Under the pieces are notes generated by a model, which made no database searches, had not been told where the DNA came from, and saw nothing but the letters and a program-made list of their open reading frames with translations. Position numbers and translations under genes: made by a program. Positions 44,392 through 54,331 of a DNA stretch of 64,000 nt are shown one piece after another. The stretch is from NCBI RefSeq assembly GCF_900119895.1, contig NZ_FQLR01000004.1, positions 62,001-126,000 on the forward strand, in the 5' to 3' direction. Within the stretch, counting starts at the first letter, position 1, and each line of letters starts with the position of its first letter. This stretch comes from Collinsella phocaeensis. GTDB lineage: Bacteria; Actinomycetota; Coriobacteriia; Coriobacteriales; Coriobacteriaceae.

Positions 44392-46170
44392 ATGGACGAT
44401 ATGTTTAAACGGTTTTTGTCATATTACGGCCCTGAAAAGGGCTTGTTCATAGCGGATACGCTTTGCGCGCTCACATATGCGGGCATCGATTTGGCGTTTC
44501 CCATCATCCTCCGCGCGTTGACGGGCGGGTTGTTCACGCAGGGCGCCGCGGCGATCATGGACGGGTTGCTCTTCCTGGGCGTCGGGCTCGTGGTCATGTA
44601 CCTGGTGCGCACGGCGTGCGTCTACTTCGTGTCCGCCCAGGGACACATCATGGGTGCGCGCATGGAGTCGCGGATGCGCGAGGACCTCTTCGACCAATAC
44701 GAGCGCTTCAGCTTCGGCTACTTCGATGCGCACAGCTCGGGCGACATGATGAGCCGCGTCGTGAACGACCTGTTCGATATCTGCGAGGGGGCCCATCATC
44801 TCCCCGAGTGGATCATCATCTGCGGCATCAAGATCGTGGGCGCCCTGGTCATCCTGTTCACGATCTCGTCGTCGCTCGCCGCCGCGCTCACGCTGGTGAC
44901 CGTGGTGTTCGCCGTCATCATGATCCGCCAGAACTTCCGCATGCGCGAGGTGTTCGCCGAGAACCGCACGAAGATCTCGGAGGTGAACTCCCAGCTCCAG
45001 GATTCGCTGGGCGGCATGCGCGTGGTGAAGTCGTTCGCGAACGAGGAGACCGAGCGCGCCAAGTTCCGCGCGGCAAACGACCGCTACCTCGAGTCCAAGG
45101 TGAACCAGTACCACGCGATGGGCGCCTATCAGGCGACGAGCGCCTGCATGACGGCCGTGCATTACCTGACGATCGTGCTCCTCGGCGGTTATCTGGTGGC
45201 AAACAACCAGATGACGGCGGTGGACCTGGCGACCTTCGCGCTCTACATCAGCCTGTTCACCAGCCCCATCGAGACGCTGGTCAATTCGACGGAGACGTTC
45301 CAGAAGGCCATCGCCGGCTTCCGCCGCATGGACGAGGTCCTGGCGACTCTGCCGGATGTGCAGGACGCCCCGGACGCCCGTCCCCTTGAGGTCGGATCCG
45401 GCGCCATCGCATACCGCGACGTGTGCTTCTCCTACAAGGATGTCGAGCTTGGAGGACGCGCGGAGGGCAAGCCGGTCATCGACCATCTCAACCTGACCAT
45501 CGAGCCGGGCGAGACCGTCGCGCTCGTGGGGCCGTCGGGCGGCGGCAAGTCCACGACCTGCGCGCTGCTCCCGCGGTTCTACGACATCGATGCCGGCTCC
45601 ATCGAGATCGACGGGCAGGACGTGCGCACGGTGACGCAGGAGTCCCTGCGCCAGGCCATCGGCTTGGTCCAGCAGGACGTGTACCTGTTCGACGGCACCT
45701 TGCGCGAGAACATCGCTTACGGCAGGCCGGGGGCTTCCGACGATGAGATCGTGGACGCCGCCCGTCGCGCCAACATCCATGAGTTCATCGCGTCGCTGCC
45801 GGAGGGGTACGACACCGTGGTGGGGGAGCGCGGCGGCCGCTTGTCGGGCGGTCAGAAGCAGCGCGTCGCCATCGCCCGCGTATTCCTCAAGAATCCGTCC
45901 ATCCTCATCCTCGATGAGGCGACGTCGGCACTGGATAACGAGAGCGAGGAGGCGGTGCAGGAATCTTTGGAGCGCCTCGCCGCGGACCGCACGACGATCA
46001 TCATCGCCCATCGCCTTTCGACCATCAAGAACGCCGACCGCATCGCGACGGTCGAAGATGGCCGCGTTGTGGAGCACGGGACGCACGAGGAGCTTCTCGC
46101 GCGCGGCGGCATCTACGCCCGCTACTATCGGATGCAGTTCGAGGGCGTCCGCGCGGACGCCGCACGGTAA
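44392..46170 (+). CDS. ABC exporter, fused permease and ATPase
   Basis: 592-residue half-transporter of the MsbA/LmrA type that probably dimerises. Six membrane helices fall within about residues 15-305 (type 1 ABC exporter fold, with the intracellular loop EVNSQLQDSLGGMRVVKSF). The ATPase (about 330-590) has Walker A GPSGGGKST, Q-loop GLVQQDVYLF, signature LSGGQKQRVAIARVFL, Walker B ILILDEATSALD and the H-loop IIAHRLST. Substrate unknown. ATG 44392 is used; ATG 44401 has better spacing from GGGGG and may be the true start. The next gene starts 30 bases later. Confidence 0.93.
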   Translation: MDDMFKRFLSYYGPEKGLFIADTLCALTYAGIDLAFPIILRALTGGLFTQGAAAIMDGLLFLGVGLVVMYLVRTACVYFVSAQGHIMGARMESRMREDLFDQYERFSFGYFDAHSSGDMMSRVVNDLFDICEGAHHLPEWIIICGIKIVGALVILFTISSSLAAALTLVTVVFAVIMIRQNFRMREVFAENRTKISEVNSQLQDSLGGMRVVKSFANEETERAKFRAANDRYLESKVNQYHAMGAYQATSACMTAVHYLTIVLLGGYLVANNQMTAVDLATFALYISLFTSPIETLVNSTETFQKAIAGFRRMDEVLATLPDVQDAPDARPLEVGSGAIAYRDVCFSYKDVELGGRAEGKPVIDHLNLTIEPGETVALVGPSGGGKSTTCALLPRFYDIDAGSIEIDGQDVRTVTQESLRQAIGLVQQDVYLFDGTLRENIAYGRPGASDDEIVDAARRANIHEFIASLPEGYDTVVGERGGRLSGGQKQRVAIARVFLKNPSILILDEATSALDNESEEAVQESLERLAADRTTIIIAHRLSTIKNADRIATVEDGRVVEHGTHEELLARGGIYARYYRMQFEGVRADAAR

Positions 46171-46200
46171 GCACAGCAAGACGATCGCGTAAGGTGCACG

Positions 46201-47100
46201 ATGGCTAAGAACAACCTGCTGGCGCCCGAGGAGGCGGAAAAGCTCTTTTCCGAGCTGGACGCATCGGGCGTGGTCGCGTCCGACCGCCCCGCGTCCGATC
46301 GCGCGCGGTTCGCGCGCCGCGCCCGCTCCGCGAAGGTGGACCCGCTTTCGGGCGACGACCCGTCCGGCTCGCATGTCGGCGAGACCATCTCGCGCACCGC
46401 GATCGCCTGCATCGTGCTCGTGCTCGTGCTCGTCGTCGGCATGCAGGTCGCCTACGGCGTGGTGCGCCGCCTCAACACCGCCAACCTGTCCGAGCGGGTC
46501 GACATCGAGACGGTCTCGCACGCCATGGAGAGCGGCGTCGAGTGGGGAGACGGCTTCACGCAGTTTCCCGGCGAGTTCGTCGTCGACGAGGCGGACGAGC
46601 GCGCGGGTGTGCTCGAGGTGTCCGTGACGGACGTCACCAGCAAAAACGAGCTCGAGCTCCTCTCCAACTCCCAGATCCAGGCCTCCGCGCTTTCGACGAA
46701 CGCACTGCTCAACGAGCATATCGACCGCGTCGTGTACAACGTCTTCGTGCTCGTGGACGATGCGGGCAACTTCGCGCACGATCGGTTCTTCGGGTTCGTC
46801 AAGGCGAAGGGCACGCGCCGCGCGATGCTCACCTTCGTTTGGACGAAGGACGATTCCTCGGTGAGCAACTACATCGACTGGCAGCTGAGAATCATCGGCA
46901 TGGATGACGAGACGACCGCGAAGATCCAGGAGCAGGTGAACTCGGTGTCGTCGCTTGCCGCCCCGACTGGCATTGCGCAGGGCGAGATCGAGGACAACCG
47001 CGATGAGCTCCGCCGCGAGCAGCTGTTGCACGGAACCGAGATCTTCCGCGGCGGTCCGGCGGAGAAGGATCCGAAGGATCTGACCGAGAAGGGGAAGTGA
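46201..47100 (+). CDS. Conserved single-pass membrane protein, function unknown
   Basis: 299 residues. A cytoplasmic N-terminal 65 residues (LAPEEAEKLFSELDASG, then basic) leads to one membrane helix at about 65-87, an extracytoplasmic mixed alpha/beta domain (about 95-240), and a charged C-terminal tail. I recognise no named domain. It follows the ABC exporter by 30 bases and is closed by a long hairpin, so it is probably an accessory protein of that operon; this is inferred from position only. Confidence 0.7.
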   Translation: MAKNNLLAPEEAEKLFSELDASGVVASDRPASDRARFARRARSAKVDPLSGDDPSGSHVGETISRTAIACIVLVLVLVVGMQVAYGVVRRLNTANLSERVDIETVSHAMESGVEWGDGFTQFPGEFVVDEADERAGVLEVSVTDVTSKNELELLSNSQIQASALSTNALLNEHIDRVVYNVFVLVDDAGNFAHDRFFGFVKAKGTRRAMLTFVWTKDDSSVSNYIDWQLRIIGMDDETTAKIQEQVNSVSSLAAPTGIAQGEIEDNRDELRREQLLHGTEIFRGGPAEKDPKDLTEKGK

Positions 47101-47163
47101 CGCCCGGCGCCGCGGCATGGCGCGCCTGCGCTTCCTGCTGCCCCGCCTTGGCATAACCGTTAG

Positions 47164-47207
47164 ATGCAGCGAGCCCACTTCGGCCGTTCGGAGTGGGCTC
47201 GCTGCAT
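47164..47207. terminator. Perfect 16-bp hairpin after the ABC-exporter operon
   Basis: ATGCAGCGAGCCCACT is exactly inverted as AGTGGGCTCGCTGCAT around a 12-base loop (47180-47191). No T-run follows on either strand, so it may be a Rho-independent terminator of low T content or a palindromic repeat. Confidence 0.7.
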
Positions 47208-47290
47208 AAGCGCGCCCAGCGGCCGCTGGGGTGGGGCGCATGGAACGGCCCATCGGGGGCGAAGGCGCATGGCGCGTGGATGGTTGCGGG

Positions 47291-47302
47291 CGTGTTAACA
47301 CG
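47291..47302. promoter_or_regulatory. Candidate operator upstream of the pyridoxal kinase gene
   Basis: CGTGTTAACACG is a perfect 12-bp palindrome 87 bases before the start codon, just upstream of a weak TATGGT -10-like box (about 47336). Position and symmetry suggest a dimeric repressor site; the regulator is unknown. Confidence 0.4.
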
Positions 47303-47388
47303 GTGAGATCGCTCGCGCGTTCGGACCGGACGGGGTATGGTAGGCATTGTCGCTGGTCCATAAGTCCGCGTGAGAAAGAAGGATACCC

Positions 47389-48273
47389 ATGTCTAACGGA
47401 ATCACCAGCTCCGCACCCCTCTACCATCGCGAAGGGGGCTACATTCCGCGCGTCGCGGCCGTGCACGATATGTGCGGGTACGGCAAGTGCTCGCTGGGCG
47501 TAGCCATCCCCGTGCTCTCGGCTGCCGGGTGCGACGTCTGCCCGGTGCCGACCGCGCTGTTCAGCGCTCACACCAAGTTCCCCGTCTTCTACATGCACGA
47601 CACCACTTCGATGCTCAATGAGTATCTTGACGCCTGGAAACAGGAAGGCATCGAGCTCGACGGCGTGTACTCGGGCTTTTTGGGTTCCGCCGAGCAGGTC
47701 GCCGTCATCCAGCGCCTCTACGCCGAGTACCCTTCGGCCCTGCACATCGTCGACCCGGTGATGGGCGACGGCGGCGCGAAGTACCCCACCTATACCGATG
47801 AGATGTGCGGGGCTATGGCGGCTCTCGTCGACGGGGCGGACGTCCTCACCCCCAATCTCACCGAGGCCTCCATCCTGACGGGCATCCCGTATCGCGGTCA
47901 GGACGTGGATACCGCCTTCATCCAGCAGAACGTTGATGCCCTGCTCGCCATGGGCGCACGGTCCGTGGTCATCAAGGGCGTCGTGCACGAGGGCGAGGAT
48001 GTGATCCGCAACTACGTGGCGACGGCGGCCGAGCCCGCTGCGGCCGAGATCGCGAGCGAGCTTCTGCCCTACATGCTGCACGGCACGGGCGACCTGTTCG
48101 CGAGCGGCCTCACCGCGGCGATCTTCGCGGGCCGCTCGCTGGCGGAATCCGTGGAGTTCGCCGGCACGCTCGTGCGCGACGCGATGCGCATCACGCGCGA
48201 GCAGCCCGACTTCGAGGTGCGCGGCGTATCGTTCGAAACGGTCTTGGGCGAGGTGACGGAGCTGCTCAAGTAG
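47389..48273 (+). CDS. Pyridoxal/pyridoxamine kinase, PdxY-like
   Basis: 294-residue ribokinase-fold enzyme that phosphorylates pyridoxal-type vitamers to make or salvage pyridoxal 5'-phosphate. Visible: VAAVHDMCGYGKCSLGVAIP near residues 22-41, IVDPVMGDGGAKYPTYT (ATP and metal), LTPNLTEASILTG, and the catalytic HGTGDLFASGL near 227-237. Mobile-lid details do not decide between PdxY and PdxK. AAAGAAGGA lies upstream of the ATG. It is a single-gene unit between two hairpins. Confidence 0.93.
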   Translation: MSNGITSSAPLYHREGGYIPRVAAVHDMCGYGKCSLGVAIPVLSAAGCDVCPVPTALFSAHTKFPVFYMHDTTSMLNEYLDAWKQEGIELDGVYSGFLGSAEQVAVIQRLYAEYPSALHIVDPVMGDGGAKYPTYTDEMCGAMAALVDGADVLTPNLTEASILTGIPYRGQDVDTAFIQQNVDALLAMGARSVVIKGVVHEGEDVIRNYVATAAEPAAAEIASELLPYMLHGTGDLFASGLTAAIFAGRSLAESVEFAGTLVRDAMRITREQPDFEVRGVSFETVLGEVTELLK

Positions 48274-48427
48274 CTCCTGCGCTGGGGATCCCTTCGGCCG
48301 GTGTGCCCATGGTTCGATTGGTGGAATGGCTGTGTTCCCGGTAGGGGACGACGTTCCCTCGGTTGGCGATTTACAGAGCGGCTACGTCCCCGGTTGGAAA
48401 TCGGCGGGACGCGGTCGATAGGCTTGG

Positions 48428-48462
48428 GAACCCCGGTCAAGGCTTCGCCTTGACCGGGGTTC
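48428..48462. terminator. Perfect 16-bp hairpin after the pyridoxal kinase gene
   Basis: GAACCCCGGTCAAGGC, loop TTC, GCCTTGACCGGGGTTC. It lies about 155 bases after the stop with only a weak T-rich tail (TCTCTGTC), so it may end transcription or be a dispersed palindrome. Confidence 0.65.
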
Positions 48463-48542
48463 TCTGTCACGGCTGCGTCGCGACGGGGGCAACGCGGACC
48501 GGTTATGCCGTAGTGGGGGTTGGTCAATTCGAAATAAAGAAC

Positions 48543-48745
48543 AACCCCCTGAGTTTTTGGACAAATCTGCCAGATAATGACGATGGCCTCGGACATGTTA
48601 GCGCAAAAGAGGGGTCTGTAAATAGAAAAGACGCTATACAGGGGCCATACGGAGACGTTTTGGGCAAGAGATGGCCCGGCATCATGAATAAGAAACCCTT
48701 GCATTCGTCATTTTCTGGCAGATTTGTCCAAGAACTCAGGGGGTT
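48543..48745. repeat. Palindrome-armed element 2 (41-bp inverted arms, ~121-base core)
   Basis: Left arm 48543-48583 (AACCCCCTGAGTTTTTGGAC...) and right arm 48705-48745 are inverted repeats matching at 39 of 41 positions. The core includes GAGGGGTCTGTAAATAG (48609-48625), TATACA, and a hairpin GGGCCAT/ATGGCCC. Outside the right arm, GAGGGTCTGTAAT recurs on the minus strand (about 48761-48773). It sits in AT-rich DNA upstream of carA. Small frames crossing it are artefacts of the palindrome. Candidate MITE or invertible segment; compare the element at 29091-29253. Confidence 0.82.
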
Positions 48746-48977
48746 TCTAAATATATTATAATTACAGACCCTCATTTTCAGCTATTTCTGGGGCACGGGC
48801 GCCGATCCGGGACACCGGCTCATGGGGTGGCAGGTGCCGTTTCGAATAAAACAACAAAAATACCTTTACAAGATGAATAAATCGAGTTTCAACTCTCAAA
48901 ACTGAAGGAATGCGCCTACAATACCGCACAGGCCATTGACCTTTAAGCCGGTACGGAGAGACCGAAAAGGAGAGAAC
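48746..48977 (+). promoter_or_regulatory. carA leader and probable promoter
   Basis: AT-rich leader containing TACAAT at 48917-48922 as a likely -10 box about 55 bases before the start. AGATGAATAAATCG (about 48871) resembles half of an arginine-repressor (ARG) box, but only a half site is seen. No pyrimidine attenuator with anti-terminator could be drawn. Confidence 0.4.
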
Positions 48978-50396
48978 ATGGGGCTGAAGAGCACCGCGGG
49001 CAACGCGTCCCGCAAGGCTGCTGCCAGCGATTTGGCGCAGCGCATCCTCGCATCGACAAGCAAAGGGAATAGGGGTCCGGCGATTCTCGCGCTGGAAGAC
49101 GGTACCGTCTTCTACGGGCGCGCGTGCGGCGCGTCGGGAACCGTCACGGGCGAGGCGTGCTTCAACACGTCGCTCGAGGGCTATTTCGAGGTCCTGACCG
49201 ACCCTAGCTATGCGGGACAGATCGTTACGATGACGTATCCGCAGATCGGCAACTACGGGATCGATTCCGCTGACGTCCAGAGCGCCTATCCGGGCGACGC
49301 CCGCCGCCCCGCCGCGTCGCCGGCGCTTCGCGCCCTCGTGGTGCACGACCTGTGCGCGACCCCGTCCAATTGGAGGTCGGCCCTGTCCGTTCCGGACTAT
49401 CTCGAGCAGCAGGGCGTCGTCTCGATCGAGGGCGTGGACACCCGCGCGCTCGTGCGGCACCTGCGCGACCACGGGGCCCAGAAGGCGATCGTTTCCACAG
49501 AGGTGTTCGACCTCGACGAGCTCGGGGCCCTTCTGGACAGAGCGCCGTCTTTGGTGGGGGAGAACCTCGTGCAGACGGTGAGCTGCTCGGTGCCCTATGC
49601 GTACGGTGCGGACGATGTGCCGGCATGCCGCGCCTTCGCCCGGACGCCCGCTACCCCCGCCCGCCATCGCGTCGTCGTGTACGACTGCGGAATCAAGCGG
49701 GGAATCCTCGAGGGGCTCGTCCATACCGGTTGCGAGCTCACGGTCGTGCCGTGGGACACTCGCGCCGCCGACGTGCTCGCCCTCGACCCCGACGGCGTCT
49801 TCCTCTCCAACGGCCCGGGCGACCCCGATGCGGTCGAGGGCACGTACACGCAGGTCGAGCAGCTTCTCGGCAAGGTGCCGGTGTTCGGCATCTGCCTGGG
49901 ACACCAGATGATCAGCCTCGCCGCGGGCGCTCGGATCGAAAAGCTGAAGTTCGGCCATCGCGGCGGCAACCAGCCCGTGATGAACCTTTTGACCGGGCGC
50001 GTGGAGATCACCGCGCAGAACCATGGCTTCGGCGTGGTGTTCCCGAGCCTCGGCACGCTTGTTCCGGAGCTCTCGGCCGGCATGTCCGAGCATCCCGCCG
50101 ACGGCGACCTGCGCACCTGGGTGCGCGCCGGCGTCGCGCCCGTCGTGCGCAACGAGCGGCTCGGGCGCATCCGCCTCACCCATGTCAACCTCAACGACGG
50201 GACCGCTGAGGGCATCCAGCTGCTCGACGCGCCCGCATTCAGCGTGCAGTACCACCCCGAGGCCTCGCCCGGCCCCACCGATTCGCACTATCTGTTCAGC
50301 GCGTTCTCGCGCCTCATGGACGGCGACGCGGACTACCTGAACATCGACATCGCCAAGGATCGCCTGGCGGGTTGGAATTTCGCCGAAGCCGAGTAA
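48978..50396 (+). CDS. carA: Carbamoyl-phosphate synthase small (glutaminase) subunit
   Basis: Hydrolyses glutamine and channels ammonia to CarB for carbamoyl phosphate, used in pyrimidine and arginine synthesis. At 472 residues it is longer than the usual 360-390 because of an N-terminal extension of about 35 residues and an insertion near 100-120. CarA domain: LEDGTVFYGRACG. Class I amidotransferase domain: nucleophile C306 in FGICLGHQM, and QYHPEASPGPTDS with the His-Glu pair. The start ATG 48978 has AAAGGAG; the frame is open from 48936. carB follows after a structured 154-base gap. Confidence 0.95.
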   Translation: MGLKSTAGNASRKAAASDLAQRILASTSKGNRGPAILALEDGTVFYGRACGASGTVTGEACFNTSLEGYFEVLTDPSYAGQIVTMTYPQIGNYGIDSADVQSAYPGDARRPAASPALRALVVHDLCATPSNWRSALSVPDYLEQQGVVSIEGVDTRALVRHLRDHGAQKAIVSTEVFDLDELGALLDRAPSLVGENLVQTVSCSVPYAYGADDVPACRAFARTPATPARHRVVVYDCGIKRGILEGLVHTGCELTVVPWDTRAADVLALDPDGVFLSNGPGDPDAVEGTYTQVEQLLGKVPVFGICLGHQMISLAAGARIEKLKFGHRGGNQPVMNLLTGRVEITAQNHGFGVVFPSLGTLVPELSAGMSEHPADGDLRTWVRAGVAPVVRNERLGRIRLTHVNLNDGTAEGIQLLDAPAFSVQYHPEASPGPTDSHYLFSAFSRLMDGDADYLNIDIAKDRLAGWNFAEAE

Positions 50397-50416
50397 GCCG
50401 ATAACGGAGACGGCTT

Positions 50417-50496
50417 GCCCCGGTGCCGAAGAGCGGTCTGGGGGGCGCCCGCGTGCGCCTCCCAGACGACTGAGAGCCGATCTTCGGCGCCCGGGC
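50417..50496 (+). repeat. Two-tier hairpin in the carA-carB gap
   Basis: An outer stem CCCGG-TGCCGAAGA / TCTTCGGCGCCCGGG (one gap) encloses an inner stem GTCTGGGGGGCG / CGCCTCCCAGAC. No T-run follows. Its position between two genes of one enzyme suggests transcript processing, stability or differential expression, or it may be a dispersed palindrome. Confidence 0.65.
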
Positions 50497-50550
50497 AGCC
50501 TGCAGGGATGGACGCCCATGCGGGCAGTCAACGAATAAGCGGAGGTACCC

Positions 50551-53850
<3,300 letters not shown>

Positions 53851-53877
53851 GCCGGCCGAAGAGAGGCTGCTTGGGGA

Positions 53878-53900
53878 GGGCGGGCGCGCACCCGCCCTTT
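53878..53900 (+). terminator. Terminator of carB
   Basis: GGGCGGG, loop CGCGCA, CCCGCCC followed by TTT, 27 bases after the stop. Confidence 0.85.
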
Positions 53901-53954
53901 CTCGTTTCGCGGCGGAGCCGCCGCGAGCGGGGAGCGCATGCGCGTGCCGCTCGC

Positions 53955-54047
53955 CCCCGCCGCAGAAATCATGATTGCTGGCAAAGGGAGCCCTACGGGG
54001 ACCATGCGATCGTTTGTGCGCCGGAGAGTCATGATTTGCAGGCGGGG
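53955..54047. repeat. Imperfect inverted repeat after carB
   Basis: CCCCGCCGCAGAAATCATGA (from 53955) is inverted imperfectly as TCATGATTTGCAGGCGGGG (54029-54047), with one gap and a few mismatches, around about 54 bases. Non-coding; likely a dispersed palindromic repeat. Confidence 0.55.
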
Positions 54048-54090
54048 AGGGGCGGGCTACTGCACGCTTTATTAAGCTAATGTAAAGATA

Positions 54091-54155
54091 TTTTAATACC
54101 AGTTGGTAAATCAAAAGGTATATCGAGTCAACAAGTAATCTGGTTACTACCAGTT
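54091..54155 (+). promoter_or_regulatory. AT-rich control region of the GH36-like gene
   Basis: Contains TACCAGTTGGTA at 54097-54108 (TACCA/TGGTA arms), GGTATATCGA at 54117-54126 and CTGGTTACTACCAG at 54140-54153. The last is the reverse complement of the site at 60647-60660, and GGTATATCGA is identical to 60565-60574, both upstream of the GH31 gene. These are likely binding sites of a shared regulator, 180-235 bases before the start codon. Confidence 0.65.
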
Positions 54156-54331
54156 GATGCCGTTTGTCGGAAAATCGCTACCGGTCACGGCACGCCGTCC
54201 GCCTTCTGCCGGGCTCTTCCCATATACCCACTATCCTTGGGTGGTTTGAAACGGAGGGCATATGCCGTGCGGCGCCGATCGCCGCACGGGGGATGGCTGC
54301 ATCGGCCCTCCGCGATCGAAAGGAGGTGCGG

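Noticed and set aside
44419-48081. Antisense frame of about 1220 codons spanning three genes
   Set aside because: It crosses three clear plus-strand genes and two hairpins and has shadow-type composition.
48524-48775. Short frames on both strands across the 48.5 kb element
   Set aside because: The two strands give near-identical peptides at each end because of the inverted arms, so they reflect the palindrome rather than genes.
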